Shown here: positions 23,779 to 33,544 of the stretch, piece after piece | Numbering within the stretch: the first letter of the stretch is position 1 | How the letters are laid out: every line of letters begins with the position of its first letter | Assembly (NCBI GenBank): GCA_028287035.1 | Contig: JAQBQL010000265.1 | Coordinates: 1-34,931 of the forward strand | Origin: Labilithrix sp. | GTDB taxonomy: Bacteria > Myxococcota > Polyangia > Polyangiales > Polyangiaceae | Direction of reading: 5' to 3' | DNA length: 34,931 nt | Notes under the pieces: generated by a model | Databases searched by the model: none | Told to the model about the DNA's origin: nothing | Seen by the model: the letters and a program-made list of their open reading frames with translations, nothing else | Made by a program: the position numbers and the translations under genes

Positions 23779-24753
23779 ATGAGGTCCCTCGCCGTCGTGC
23801 TCGGCCTTGCGAGCGGCGTCGCGCTGGCCGCGGCTTGCAGCTCGTTCGGCGCCGACGGCGAGGACCCAGGCGGGATCGCGGACGCCGCGCCCCCGCTGGT
23901 CGTCGATGCCTTCGCGCCCGACGTGGTCGAGGTCGATGGCGCGGTCGATGCTTCGACGCCCCCGCCGTGCTCTCCAGGGGGCGCGTTCGGGGCGCCGCAG
24001 CTCGTCCCCTCCCTCAACGCCGCGCCGTACCACACACTGAGCGCGCGGCCGGCGGGCGACTTCCTGTACTTCGTGAGCAACCGGCACCTCCTCGATGTGA
24101 CGGAGTTCTCCAACGTCGACGTGTACCGCGCGCGCTTTGCCGGTGAAGCCTTCGCGGACATCCAGCGGCTCGTGACGGTCTCGGCTCCCGACAAGGAGGA
24201 CGTCGCGCCGACGGAGACGGTGGACGGTCTGACGCTCTACCTCGGCGTCGGTGACATCACGGTACGCCGCATCGTTCGAAGCACGCGGGCTTCGCGGCTC
24301 GTCGACTATCCCATGCCGTCGGTCATCGGCAGCGGCGTGCTCGTGAACGGCGCGGACGCCGAGAGCGATCCCTACATCGTGGGGAACACGCTGTACTTCA
24401 TGTCCGCGAGCGGCACGACCTCCGCCATCTACGCGCTGGACCTCTCGTTCTCCAAGCCTCCGCTGCGCGTCGCCGGAGCTACCGGCAAGACGCTGCGCTT
24501 CCCCGTCGTCGACGCCGAGCAGAACGAGCTCTTCTACGTCGAGTACCCCACCACGGGTCCTCCGGTGCTCTACAGCGCCCACCGGTCGACTGTCAGCGGT
24601 ACCTTCGTCGACCCGAAGGTGGTTGTCGGGGCCCAGTTCCCGGGCAGCAACAACGTGAACGTCACCGCCCTCAGCGCGGACGGTTGCGACCTGTACCTCG
24701 CGGCGCGTTTCGACGCCGGGTTCAACGTGTATCGCGCGCGGCGCGGGCAGTGA
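23779..24753 (+). CDS. Lipoprotein with beta-propeller-like (PD40/TolB-type) repeats
   Basis: A 324-residue lipoprotein (lipobox ALAAAC, Cys20, then SSF) with an Asp/Ala/Pro linker to about residue 65. The rest has repeated blades such as GDFLYFVSNRHLLDV, VDGLTLYLGVGDITV, VGNTLYFMSASGTTSAIYAL and DGCDLYLAARFDAGFNVYRA, typical of WD40-like PD40 propellers. It is probably a cell-surface or periplasmic binding protein of unknown ligand. It is followed directly by another lipoprotein gene whose possible GTG start overlaps its stop. Confidence 0.8.
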   Translation: MRSLAVVLGLASGVALAAACSSFGADGEDPGGIADAAPPLVVDAFAPDVVEVDGAVDASTPPPCSPGGAFGAPQLVPSLNAAPYHTLSARPAGDFLYFVSNRHLLDVTEFSNVDVYRARFAGEAFADIQRLVTVSAPDKEDVAPTETVDGLTLYLGVGDITVRRIVRSTRASRLVDYPMPSVIGSGVLVNGADAESDPYIVGNTLYFMSASGTTSAIYALDLSFSKPPLRVAGATGKTLRFPVVDAEQNELFYVEYPTTGPPVLYSAHRSTVSGTFVDPKVVVGAQFPGSNNVNVTALSADGCDLYLAARFDAGFNVYRARRGQ

Positions 24754-24773
24754 AAGCAGCGGAGGACGGGCGG

Positions 24774-25493
24774 ATGTCGAAGCTCCTCTATGTGACGTGC
24801 GCCGCGCTCGCGGGAGGCTGTCTCGTCATCGCCGCGTGCAGCAGCTTCTCCCCGGCGGAAGCGCCGGACGCAGGCGGCTCCGGGGACGCGGCCTCCGACT
24901 CGGCGGGTGACATCGAGGAGGCCGCGACCGACGGCCCCGACGCTTCCCCGGACCGATCCAGCGGCTGCGCGGACGGCACGCGCGAGGGATTTCCCGACCA
25001 CCCCAGGATCGCCGCGTGCCAGGGCGCGTGGGACCGCCCGGGCATCCTCCCCGAAGCAGCTCCGCGATGCGAGCGCCGGGCCGGCAATGATGGCGATGCG
25101 GCCACGGGCGAAGGCTGCGGCTCCCAGGATCTGTGCGCGGAGGGATGGCACGTCTGCCGGAATGCGGCGGAGGTCCAGACGAGGGGCGGCACGGCCAAGG
25201 GCCCTTGTGCGCTTCCCGCGGCCCCCGGCGATGGCGGGACGCTGTTCTATGCGACGGCGCAGGCGAGCCCCCGGGCCGCGCTCTGCGACCCGGACGCGTC
25301 GGCGGGCTACAACGACGTGTTCGGCTGCGGCGATCTCGGCCTGCGCCTGGGCCCCACGTGCTCCCCACTGAACACGAACATCACGAACGACGACCATCCT
25401 CCTCAGTTCAACGCGGGCTCGGCCACGATGGAGCGGCTGAACGTGACGAAGAAGCCGGGCCCCGGGGGAGTGCTGTGCTGCGTGGACGAGTGA
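24774..25493 (+). CDS. Lipoprotein of unknown function, Cys-rich globular domain
   Basis: A 239-residue lipoprotein (lipobox VIAAC, Cys22, then SSF as in the gene before). After an Asp-rich linker come CADGTREGFPDHPRIAACQG, GCGSQDLCAEGWHVCRNAAE, NDVFGCGDLG and the end GGVLCCVDE. Similar proteins recur in Polyangia, and I know of no function. ATG 24774 is chosen because GGAGG at 24761-24765 is well placed and the signal peptide is complete. GTG 24750, overlapping the previous stop, is in frame too. Confidence 0.78.
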   Translation: MSKLLYVTCAALAGGCLVIAACSSFSPAEAPDAGGSGDAASDSAGDIEEAATDGPDASPDRSSGCADGTREGFPDHPRIAACQGAWDRPGILPEAAPRCERRAGNDGDAATGEGCGSQDLCAEGWHVCRNAAEVQTRGGTAKGPCALPAAPGDGGTLFYATAQASPRAALCDPDASAGYNDVFGCGDLGLRLGPTCSPLNTNITNDDHPPQFNAGSATMERLNVTKKPGPGGVLCCVDE

Positions 25494-25518
25494 GGCGCGG
25501 GGAGTCGAGTCCTGCGTG

Positions 25519-26133
25519 TCACCCCAGCGGCGGATAGTAGAACTCGCTGCACGGCTCGCACAGGCCGTGCGAGGTCCGGGGCGGGAGGCGCTGCACGTAC
25601 GCCGAGACCCAGTCCCATTGCGGATCCGAGCCGGCGAGCGGACGAAGGACCCGGCGACAGTTGGCGCACTGGAGGATCAAGCCGCGCGTGTCGCGGTAGG
25701 TGGCATCGTCGGGTGACGACCCGTCGCCGTGCCCCGTCTCCTGGGTGAGGGAGTGCACGACCACGAGGGCCCCCGACGCGCAGGGGTGGATCGCCATCCG
25801 GAAGATGCGACGGGTGCTCGGGCTCGAGCACTCGTAATCGTGCTCCACGACGGCGCCGGTGCGTGCGGCCTGCGCCAGCAGCGCCTCGTGGAAGGGCCGC
25901 AGCGAGTCGGGAACGACGGACAGGATACTGGCGTCCAGACCGCACCCGTCCAGCGCCGCCGACGCGCCGTTCGCGAGCGCGAAGGAGATCCACGCCGGGT
26001 TCACGTACGCGATGCGCAGGTCGGCGGACACCACGCAGACCGTCGCCGTCATGCGCTCCAGAGTCTCTCGCGTGAACGGCGCGATGAGGTTCGCGAGCCC
26101 TTCGGCGCCGACGCCCGGCTCAAGATGCTGCAT
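25519..26133 (-). CDS. PAS-like sensor protein with C-terminal Cys4 module
   Basis: A 204-residue soluble protein. Residues 20-130 look like a PAS domain (MTATVCVVSADLRIAYVNPAW, quoted as TVCVVSADLRIAYVNPAW). The C-terminal part has LQCANCRRVL (Cys156, Cys159), then a Trp-containing stretch, then SHGLCEPCSEFYYP (Cys192, Cys195). This resembles the small module often at the end of myxobacterial receiver or PAS proteins (CxxC...SHGICPxC...YP), probably a zinc site. It has no kinase or output domain. ATG 26133 lies inside the upstream response regulator, overlapping by 14 bases, so the two are likely coupled partners. Confidence 0.78.
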   Translation of the reverse strand: MQHLEPGVGAEGLANLIAPFTRETLERMTATVCVVSADLRIAYVNPAWISFALANGASAALDGCGLDASILSVVPDSLRPFHEALLAQAARTGAVVEHDYECSSPSTRRIFRMAIHPCASGALVVVHSLTQETGHGDGSSPDDATYRDTRGLILQCANCRRVLRPLAGSDPQWDWVSAYVQRLPPRTSHGLCEPCSEFYYPPLG

Positions 26134-26527
26134 GAGAGACCCCTGCGATCCGTGTCGTGGCCGACAGGAGCTCGGCAGCCCGCATCGGCTTCGCGAGCCA
26201 CCGAGCCCGCAGACCCTCCGCACCCGACGATTCGCAATCATCGAGCGCGAGCCCGCTGACGATGGCGAAGCGGGCGGCCTGCGCCGGGTAAGCCTCCGAC
26301 AGACATCGAAACAGCTGCCCGCCCGTCATTCCCGGCAACCGGAAGTCACAAAGAATGGCTTCGAAGAACGCACCGGCGCGGATGAGGTCGAGCGCCTCTT
26401 CCGCGGTGCCGACCAGCACCGGAGTGAAACCACGCGCCAGCACGCGGGCGTACACGCGACTGAGCGTGGGGTCGTCGTCGACGATGAGCACCGAGGGCTG
26501 GGCCGGGCACCCTTCGACGACAGGCAT
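26120..26527 (-). CDS. Single-domain response regulator
   Basis: A 135-residue lone receiver. The acidic pocket is in LIVDDDPTLS (residues 14-23), the phospho-acceptor is Asp61 in ILCDFRLPGMTG, Ser replaces the usual switch Thr in AIVSGLAL, and the Lys is in RWLAKPMRAAEL. It lacks an output domain. The 14-base overlap with the PAS-Cys4 gene suggests a shared complex. It is divergent from the six-PAS hybrid kinase, which is a candidate phosphodonor. Confidence 0.83.
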   Translation of the reverse strand: MPVVEGCPAQPSVLIVDDDPTLSRVYARVLARGFTPVLVGTAEEALDLIRAGAFFEAILCDFRLPGMTGGQLFRCLSEAYPAQAARFAIVSGLALDDCESSGAEGLRARWLAKPMRAAELLSATTRIAGVSHAAS

Positions 26528-26680
26528 GCTCGCTCATACGGCCGCGCCACGAGGACGTGAAGGCGAGCGGGAGCACGTGGCCGACAATCGCCGCGTCCGC
26601 CCGACGCTCCGCCTCGAAAAGCGCTATGAGGTGGGTGTCAGCTTTCACGTGCCCTCGCCCGTGAGCGGGGGGGGCGATCG

Positions 26681-29600
26681 ATGACGGTGGAAGAGCTACG
26701 GCGTGACGACGAGGTGCGCCTCCGGAGTAGCGAGCAGCTTCTCCGCGGGATCTTCGACGGCTCGCGCGACGCGATGCTCCTCGCGGATGACAGCGGAACC
26801 TACGTCGACGTGAATCCCGCGGCATGCGAGCTCTTCGGGCTTTCCCGTGACGAGCTGGTCGGCCGCAATGCCGCCGACTTCGCGGCGCCCGGCTACGACG
26901 GACGCGCGCAGTACCGGATCTTCCTGAAGGACGGCCACATGCGCGGCCGCTTCCCGCTCCGGCGCCTCGACGGAACCCAGCGCGTCCTCGACTTCAGCGC
27001 CGTCGCGTCGGTGACGCCAGGGCTCCACCTCTCCGTCCTGCGCGACGTCACGGAGCACGTGGACACGGAAGAGTCGATACGGCAGAGCGAGGCGCGTTTT
27101 CGCGTGATGCTGGAGAAGAGCGCAGAAGGCATCTCGCTCACCAGCGCGGACGGCACCGCCCTGTTTCGCAGCGCCGCGGTCCTCCAGATGCTCGGCTTCA
27201 CGGCCGAGGAGCTCGGCGGGCGGCCGTTGATGGACTCCGTCCTGCCCGCAGACCGCCCTCTCGTAGAGGCGCAGATGGCCGCGTTGCTCGCGGGTCAGCC
27301 CGAGGTGCACTTCGTGTATCGCGCAGTCCACCGCGACGGCTCCACACGCTGGATCGAGACCTCGGGTACGAACCTGCTGGACGACCCCAACGTGGGCGCG
27401 CTGGTCGGCAACTTTCGCGACATCACCGCGAGGAAGGTGGCGGAGGAAGCGCTGCGCGCGAGCGAGCTGCGCTACCACCGCCTCATCGACGATCTTCCCG
27501 AGCCCGTGCTCGTCCACATCGACAGCTCGATCGCCTACGCGAACGAGGCCTGCTCGAGGGCGCTGGGCTTCGCCGATGCGAGCGAGCTCATCGGTCTGTC
27601 GGTCCTCGATTTCGCCACCGAAGACACACGTACGCGCATCCTGGCGCGCATGGAGGTGGCGCGCGCGACGGGCCTCCCCCTCGAGCTCGTCGAGCAGACC
27701 TTCCGCGTGCGCGGTGGCGGCGAGATCCGTGCCGAGGTGAAGACCATCCCGATCGTCTTCGACGGCAAGCCGGCGATGCTCACGATCGCGCGCGACATCA
27801 GCCCGCGCATCGCCGCCGAGCGCGGGATGGCAAAGGCGCTCGAGGAGGCGGACCTCCAGCGCCGCAAGCTCGAGGCGGTGCTCGCCGCCCTACCGGTGGG
27901 CGTCTGGATCGCCGACGCGAGGGGGCGACTCACGGAGACCAATCCCGCCGCGGCACGGATCTGGGGCGGGCAGGCACCCCGGGTCGACAGCCCGGCCGAG
28001 TACGGCGTCTACAAGGGATTCTGGCCCCGGACGGGAGCGCCGCTCGCCGCCAGTGACTGGGCGCTCGCCAGGACCTTCGCGACCGGGGCGACGGTCCTCG
28101 CCGAGGAGGTCGAGATCGAGCGCTTCGACGGCACGCGCGCCCACGTCCTCAATTCGACCGCTCCGATCCTGGGCGAGGATGGTGGCGTCATCGGCGGGGT
28201 CGTCGTGCTGCTCGACGTCACGGAGGCGAACCAGGCCGCACGCGAGCGCGAGCGCCTCGTGTCGTCACTGGAATTCGAGCGAACCCGCCTTGGCCGGCTG
28301 GTCCAGCAGTCGCCCGCGTTCATCGCGGTCGTGCGCGGGGAGGACCACGTTTTCGAAGTGTCGAACGACGCCTACCAGGAGCTCGTGGGGGGCCGCGATC
28401 TGATCGGCAAGTCGGTGGCCGAAGGGCTGCCCGAGGTCGCCAGTCAAGGCTTCATCGAGCTCCTCGACGGAGTCATGAGGACGGGCGAGCCTTATCGTGC
28501 GAACGGGGTCTCGGTCCTGCTGAACCGGAGGCCGGGGGTCCCGCCAGAGCAGCGCTACATCGATTTCGTCTATCAGCCGATGATCGAGCCCGACGGCACG
28601 CGCAGCGGCGTCTTCGTGCACGGCGTCGACGTCACGGACGCGACCACCACGCAGCAGCGCGTGCGCGCCCAGTTCCACGGAATCCCGGTGCCCACCTACG
28701 TGTGGCGACAGATCGAGCTCGACGGAACGAAGGACCTCGTGCTCGTCGATTACAACGAGGCCGCCTCCCGCATCTCGGACGGCGCGATCCACGCGCACCT
28801 CGGAACGAAGGCCAGTGCCTACTTCGCGGACGCGCCCGAGATCGTCGCGGAGCTGCAGCAGTGTCTCGAGACGGGCGTGACCGTCCAGCGCGAGATGGAT
28901 CACACCCTCCGATCGACGGGGCAGCGGCGCCGCCTCTGCGTCACCTACTCGGCGGCCCCGCCCGACCTCGTGATCGCCCACACCGAGGACGTGACGGAGC
29001 GCTCGATGCTCGAGGAGCAGCTGCGCCAGGCGCAGAAGATGGAGGCCGTGGGCCGGCTCGCCGGCGGGATCGCGCACGACTTCAACAATCTGCTGTCGGT
29101 CATCATGAGCTACGCCGACCTGACGATCGACGGCCTGAGGCGCGGCGACCCGATGCGCGACGATCTCGAGGAGATCGGGACCGCCGCCCGCAAGGCAGCA
29201 GCGTTGACGAAGCAGCTCCTCGCGTTCAGCCGCAAGCAGGTCCTGCAGCCCCGGGTCATCGACCTCGGGAACGTCGTCGGCGAGATGCAGCCCATGCTCG
29301 CGCGGCTGCTCGGCGAGGACGTGGCGCTCACCGTCGCTGCCGCACCGGACCTCGGCCGCGTCCTCGCCGATCCCGGTCAGATGGAGCAGGTCGTGATGAA
29401 CCTTGCGGTGAATGCCCGCGATGCGATGCCCGAGGGAGGAAAGCTCACCCTCGAGATTGCCAATGTCGAGGTGGGCGCCGAGCGGCTCGGGGTCGTCCCC
29501 GGCCCCTATGTCGTCCTGAGGGTCAGCGATACCGGAACAGGCATGGACGCCCGAACGCGCGCGCGCGTGTTCGAGCCGTTCTTCACGACCAAGGAGGTCG

Positions 29601-30145
29601 GAAAGGGCACCGGGCTCGGCCTCGCCACCGTGTTCGGCATTGCCCATCAGAGCGGCGGCCACGTGGCGGTGCGCAGCGAGCTCGGCGCGGGTACGACGTT
29701 CGAGGTGTACGTGCCGCGTACGACGCGCATCGCCTCGGCGCACGCGCCGTCTGTCGTGAGCGCGGTTCGCGGAGGTACCGAGACCATCCTGCTCGTGGAG
29801 GACGAGGAGCAGGTGCGCCACGTCGGCTGCGCCACGCTCCGCCGGAAGGGTTACCAGGTGATCGAGGCTGCGAACGGCGGCGAGGCCTTCCTGATCGCCG
29901 CCGACTACGCGTCCAGGATCGATCTCATCCTCACCGACGTGGTCATGCCGAGGATGAGCGGGCGGAAGCTCGTCGAGCACCTCGCCACGGGCCGGCCGGA
30001 GATGAAGGTGCTCTACACGTCGGGGTACACCGACGACGCCATCATCCACCATGGCGTCTTCGACGAGCGCGTGCCCTTCCTCCAGAAGCCGTTCACCCCG
30101 GATACGCTCCTCCGGAAGGTGCGCGAGGTGCTCGACGCGCCCTGA
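26681..30145 (+). CDS. Six-PAS hybrid histidine kinase (PAS x6-HisKA-HATPase-REC)
   Basis: A 1154-residue cytosolic protein without membrane helices. About six PAS/PAC units can be followed, at roughly 17-130, 137-255, 265-380, 395-515, 535-655 and 665-785, each with patterns such as [19 protein letters not shown] or [19 protein letters not shown]. HisKA has His799 in [20 protein letters not shown]. The ATPase domain has [23 protein letters not shown] and GTGLGLATV. The terminal receiver has Asp1086 in [12 protein letters not shown], with switch Thr in LYTSGYTDD and Lys in QKPFTP. The Gly-rich run before ATG 26681 may serve as ribosome-binding site. It probably integrates several inputs, such as redox or small ligands, but no cofactor can be named. 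Confidence 0.92.
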   Translation: MTVEELRRDDEVRLRSSEQLLRGIFDGSRDAMLLADDSGTYVDVNPAACELFGLSRDELVGRNAADFAAPGYDGRAQYRIFLKDGHMRGRFPLRRLDGTQRVLDFSAVASVTPGLHLSVLRDVTEHVDTEESIRQSEARFRVMLEKSAEGISLTSADGTALFRSAAVLQMLGFTAEELGGRPLMDSVLPADRPLVEAQMAALLAGQPEVHFVYRAVHRDGSTRWIETSGTNLLDDPNVGALVGNFRDITARKVAEEALRASELRYHRLIDDLPEPVLVHIDSSIAYANEACSRALGFADASELIGLSVLDFATEDTRTRILARMEVARATGLPLELVEQTFRVRGGGEIRAEVKTIPIVFDGKPAMLTIARDISPRIAAERGMAKALEEADLQRRKLEAVLAALPVGVWIADARGRLTETNPAAARIWGGQAPRVDSPAEYGVYKGFWPRTGAPLAASDWALARTFATGATVLAEEVEIERFDGTRAHVLNSTAPILGEDGGVIGGVVVLLDVTEANQAARERERLVSSLEFERTRLGRLVQQSPAFIAVVRGEDHVFEVSNDAYQELVGGRDLIGKSVAEGLPEVASQGFIELLDGVMRTGEPYRANGVSVLLNRRPGVPPEQRYIDFVYQPMIEPDGTRSGVFVHGVDVTDATTTQQRVRAQFHGIPVPTYVWRQIELDGTKDLVLVDYNEAASRISDGAIHAHLGTKASAYFADAPEIVAELQQCLETGVTVQREMDHTLRSTGQRRRLCVTYSAAPPDLVIAHTEDVTERSMLEEQLRQAQKMEAVGRLAGGIAHDFNNLLSVIMSYADLTIDGLRRGDPMRDDLEEIGTAARKAAALTKQLLAFSRKQVLQPRVIDLGNVVGEMQPMLARLLGEDVALTVAAAPDLGRVLADPGQMEQVVMNLAVNARDAMPEGGKLTLEIANVEVGAERLGVVPGPYVVLRVSDTGTGMDARTRARVFEPFFTTKEVGKGTGLGLATVFGIAHQSGGHVAVRSELGAGTTFEVYVPRTTRIASAHAPSVVSAVRGGTETILLVEDEEQVRHVGCATLRRKGYQVIEAANGGEAFLIAADYASRIDLILTDVVMPRMSGRKLVEHLATGRPEMKVLYTSGYTDDAIIHHGVFDERVPFLQKPFTPDTLLRKVREVLDAP

Positions 30146-30157
30146 GGTCGTGGCCGT

Positions 30158-31198
30158 TCAGGCCGCGCCACGCCGGCGCGGCTCGGCGAGCAGGACGCGA
30201 TCCCGTCCCGCGCGCTTCGCGGAATAGAGAGCCTGGTCGGCGCGGCGCACGGGGCCCTCGATGGTGTGGTCGTCCTCGCTCGCGAGAGCGCAGCCGACGC
30301 TGCATCGCACCTGGATGGTGTGGCCCTCGAAGGACACGGGCACCGCCGACAGCGCCTGGCGCATCCGCTCGCAGATGCGAACCAGCGACGCCCCGTCCAC
30401 GCCGGGGAGGACCGCGAGGAACTCCTCGCCCCCGTAGCGGCCGACCGCGTCGGTGACGCGCAGCGCTCCGCGGAGCCGTTCGGCCACCACGCGGAGGACC
30501 TCGTCGCCTGCGGCGTGGCCATAGGTGTCGTTGATCTTCTTGAAGTGGTCGACGTCGAGGACGGCCAGACCGAGCCGCCCGGCGTGGCTTCCCTGCTGGG
30601 TGAGCTCGCGCGCGCCGATCTCCTCGATCGCGCCGCGGTTCCACATGCGCGTGAGCACGTCGACCGACGCTTTCACCTCGAGCTCGCGATGCGCGGCGGC
30701 GAGCTCGAGCTGCGCGTCGGAGAGCGCCACGACGCGGAACTCCTGCTCCGCGATGTCCGCGAGGTCGCGAAGGGCCGCCTTGTCGTCGGCGCCGAGCGTG
30801 CGCGGCCGGTGGTCAGCGATGCAGAGCGTCGCGACGGTGCGTCCCTCGAATTTCAGGGGGACGCCGGCGTAGAACACGAACGTGGACGCGGCCGGGTTGT
30901 CGGAGACGCGCGGGTCGGTGCGAGCGTCCTCGATGAGGCAGATGTCGTCCGCGGTGAGAGCATGCTGGCAGTACGACGCCGCCCGGCAACCCTCGACGAG
31001 CTCGAGCCCCTGCACGCTCTTGACCCACAGCCCGTCGGACGCGACCAGGTTGATCATCGCGACCGGCACGTCGAGGATCCGCCGCGCAAGACGGGTGATC
31101 TTGTCGAAGCGCTCCTCGGCGGGCGTCCCGTAGAGGGCGGTCCTTCGCACGGCAGCGGCGCGCAAGCTCTCGTCGGGCAAGGTGGGAGGGGCGGGCAT
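30158..31198 (-). CDS. GAF-GGDEF diguanylate cyclase
   Basis: A 346-residue soluble enzyme making cyclic di-GMP. The GAF domain (about 28-155) reads TRLARRILDVPVAMINLV, then SYCQHALTADD and GVPLKFEGRTVATLCIAD. The GGDEF domain (about 175-340) has VLDVDHFKKINDTYGHAAGD and the active-site loop RYGGEEF (GGEEF 256-260), an intact catalytic form. The inhibitory RxxD site is present as RVTD (247-250), five residues before it, so feedback by the product is expected. ATG 31198 is chosen because it starts right before the GAF-linked helix; the frame extends further upstream into the divergent kinase leader. It is convergent with the six-PAS kinase, with 12 bases between. Confidence 0.9.
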   Translation of the reverse strand: MPAPPTLPDESLRAAAVRRTALYGTPAEERFDKITRLARRILDVPVAMINLVASDGLWVKSVQGLELVEGCRAASYCQHALTADDICLIEDARTDPRVSDNPAASTFVFYAGVPLKFEGRTVATLCIADHRPRTLGADDKAALRDLADIAEQEFRVVALSDAQLELAAAHRELEVKASVDVLTRMWNRGAIEEIGARELTQQGSHAGRLGLAVLDVDHFKKINDTYGHAAGDEVLRVVAERLRGALRVTDAVGRYGGEEFLAVLPGVDGASLVRICERMRQALSAVPVSFEGHTIQVRCSVGCALASEDDHTIEGPVRRADQALYSAKRAGRDRVLLAEPRRRGAA

Positions 31199-31330
31199 GA
31201 GCGGCTTCGGAGGTGTGGCGTTCCTGTCTCTGAACGGCCGGCGCGCGGCGGAATTCAGGACCCTCAGGCTCAGGTCCGCTGCGGCAGCTCGGCTCTTCAT
31301 CGCATTCGGCGCCGGTGCTAAGTGCTGGAG

Positions 31331-31351
31331 GTCGCGGTTTGTCGCCGCGAC
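31331..31351. promoter_or_regulatory. 7-bp perfect inverted repeat upstream of hybrid kinase
   Basis: The arms GTCGCGG (31331-31337) and CCGCGAC (31345-31351) surround the seven-base loop TTTGTCG, ending 21 bases before ATG 31373. It lies in the 174-bp gap between the cyclase and kinase genes. It could be a regulator site or a leader hairpin; in GC-rich DNA it may be chance. Nothing else stands out in this gap. Confidence 0.25.
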
Positions 31352-31372
31352 CCGGACCTGCAGCACGACCTC

Positions 31373-33544
31373 ATGACGCTCCATCGGATCCTGCGTGAAC
31401 GGCGCGACGCGATCGTACGGCGTTACGTGGGTGAGCTCCGCGCGCAGGGAATGCCTCCGGCCGAGACGTCCCGCACGAACCTGACGGACCACATCCCGTC
31501 CTTCCTCGACGACGTCGTTCGTGAGCTCGGCGCCGACGCGGACGATGCCGCCCACGTCCCTGGCGAGCGCAGCCACATCAACACCACCGCCCGGCAACAC
31601 GGCGTCCAGCGGTGGGAGCTCGGATTCGATCTGGGCGTGCTCGTCCGTGAGTACGGCGTGCTCCGGCGCTGCATCCTCATGGAGGCGAAGGACGCCGGCA
31701 TCGGCGTCAGCATCGACGAGTTCGACCGCCTCGCGGACTGCCTGAACGTGGGCGTCGCCGAGGCGGTGACGGCCTTCGTGGCCGAGCGGAGCGCAGAGCG
31801 CGCGCTGCAGACCGAGCGCGTCGAGTTCCTGGCCGAAGCGGGCCGCCTCCTCGGGTCGTCGCTCGACCTGCAAGCGACGCTCACGCGCCTGACGCGCCTC
31901 GTCGTCCCGCGCCTGGCGGACTGGTGCGCCGTGCACCTCACCGAGGTGCCGGAGCTCGACGAGATCCCCGTGGCTCACGTCGACCCCGCCCGCGCGCCGC
32001 TCGTGCGCGAGCTGTTCGCGGCGCCCGCGTGGACCACGGACCTTCCCGCCGGGTACCCGCGGGTCATCGAGACTGGCCAGAAGGAGCACGTGACGGGCGC
32101 GCTGCGGGAGACGCTCTCCGGGGCCGGCGCCGACGTGGCGGTCCTCTCGAAGCTCGCCGCGCTCGAGGCCACCGGCTGGCTCGTCGTGCCCCTCCGGGTG
32201 CAGCGTGCCACCTTCGGCGCCATCACCTTCGGCTTCAGCGCCGGCGCCGCCCGCGAGCACGACTCGGTGGACGTGCTCCTTGCCGAGGACCTCGTGGCCC
32301 GCGCGGCCGTGGCCATCGAGAACGCCAGTCTGTTCGCGCTCGCGAACCGTGAGCGCGCGCGCGTCGAGGCGGCGACCCGCGCGAAGGACGAGTTCGTGGG
32401 CATGATCTCGCACGAGCTGCGAACGCCGCTCAATGCCATCCTCGGGTGGACTCGCCTGATCCGCGGCGGCGCCATTCCCCCGGAAAAGCAGCCCCACGCC
32501 ATGGAGGTCATCGAGCGCAACGCCGAGGCGCAGCGGCAGCTCGTCGGCGACCTGCTCGACGTCAGCAAGATCATCAGCGGCACCGTCCGCATCAGCCCCG
32601 CGCAGATGGACCTCGGCGACGTCGTCGACATCGCGCTCGAGGGAGTGCGGCCCGCGGCCGAGGCCAAGCGAGTGACGCTCGATCTCGACCACCGAGTCGA
32701 GCGCGGCACCGCGGTGATGCGCGGCGACTCCGAGCGTCTCCAGCAGGTCGCCTGGCAGCTGCTCACGAACGCCGTCAAGTTCACGCCGAAGGGCGGCCGG
32801 GTGCACGTCACCGTGGGGCGCGCCGGATCGGACCTCGAGCTCGTCGTCGAGGACAGCGGCATCGGCATCGCGCCCGAGTTCTTGCCGCACATGTTCGACA
32901 GCTTCCGGCAATCGGACTCGAGCAGCACGCGGACGCATGGCGGGCTCGGCATCGGTCTCGCCATCGCGAAGCACCTCGTCACGCTGCACGGCGGCACCCT
33001 CGAAGGCGGCAGTGATGGCGTCGGTCGCGGCGCTCGCTTCGTGGTGCGTCTGCCCGTGAGCTCGCTCGTGTCGTCGAGCCGCGGGGTCCGGCGTGTTCCG
33101 GCAGTCGGCAACGTGAGCACCAGGGCCGCCCAGCACGGGCTCCGGGGGATCAAGGCGCTCGTCGTCGATGACGAGCGTGACGCTCGCGAGCTCGTGCAGA
33201 TCGTCCTCGAGTCGTGCGGAGTCGAGGTGAGGCTCGCAGACAGCGTCGCCGCCGCGTTGGCGGAGGTGGAGCAGTTCCGGCCCGACGTCATCATCTCGGA
33301 CATCGGCATGCCCAACGAGGACGGCTACGCCCTGATCAAGAAGGTGCGCACCGAGGCGTCCGAGGCGCTCCGGCGGACACCGGCGATCGCCCTCACCGCG
33401 TACGCGATGGCCGAGGACCGCAACCGCACCCTGCTGGCCGGCTTCAACTTGCATCTCACGAAGCCTGCCGACCCGGCGGGGCTGGTCACGATGGTCGCCG
33501 ACCTCGTGGGCCGCCGGATGACCGACGCGCCTGGCAGCGGCTAG
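31373..33544 (+). CDS. Hybrid histidine kinase (RsbRD-like-GAF-HisKA-HATPase-REC)
   Basis: A 723-residue soluble kinase. Residues 1-145 (MTLHRILRERRDAIVRRYVG onward) resemble the N-terminal domain of the kinase at 3679. A GAF-like domain follows (about 150-325, FLAEAGRLLGSSLDLQATL). HisKA has His348 in GMISHELRTPLNAILGWT. The ATPase domain has LLTNAVKFTPKGG, VEDSGIGI and GGLGIGLAIAKHLV. The receiver has Asp643 in IISDIGMPNEDGY and Lys in LTKPADP. ATG 31373 is preferred because it aligns with the start of the kinase at 3679; a GTG at 31322 would add 17 unrelated residues. Its TAG overlaps the convergent next gene's stop in a shared CTAG. Confidence 0.9.
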   Translation: MTLHRILRERRDAIVRRYVGELRAQGMPPAETSRTNLTDHIPSFLDDVVRELGADADDAAHVPGERSHINTTARQHGVQRWELGFDLGVLVREYGVLRRCILMEAKDAGIGVSIDEFDRLADCLNVGVAEAVTAFVAERSAERALQTERVEFLAEAGRLLGSSLDLQATLTRLTRLVVPRLADWCAVHLTEVPELDEIPVAHVDPARAPLVRELFAAPAWTTDLPAGYPRVIETGQKEHVTGALRETLSGAGADVAVLSKLAALEATGWLVVPLRVQRATFGAITFGFSAGAAREHDSVDVLLAEDLVARAAVAIENASLFALANRERARVEAATRAKDEFVGMISHELRTPLNAILGWTRLIRGGAIPPEKQPHAMEVIERNAEAQRQLVGDLLDVSKIISGTVRISPAQMDLGDVVDIALEGVRPAAEAKRVTLDLDHRVERGTAVMRGDSERLQQVAWQLLTNAVKFTPKGGRVHVTVGRAGSDLELVVEDSGIGIAPEFLPHMFDSFRQSDSSSTRTHGGLGIGLAIAKHLVTLHGGTLEGGSDGVGRGARFVVRLPVSSLVSSSRGVRRVPAVGNVSTRAAQHGLRGIKALVVDDERDARELVQIVLESCGVEVRLADSVAAALAEVEQFRPDVIISDIGMPNEDGYALIKKVRTEASEALRRTPAIALTAYAMAEDRNRTLLAGFNLHLTKPADPAGLVTMVADLVGRRMTDAPGSG

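Noticed and set aside
28265..30052. A 595-codon minus-strand frame opposite the six-PAS kinase
   Set aside because: It has no recognisable motif and mirrors the codon pattern of the kinase gene, whose H, N, G and receiver motifs are intact.
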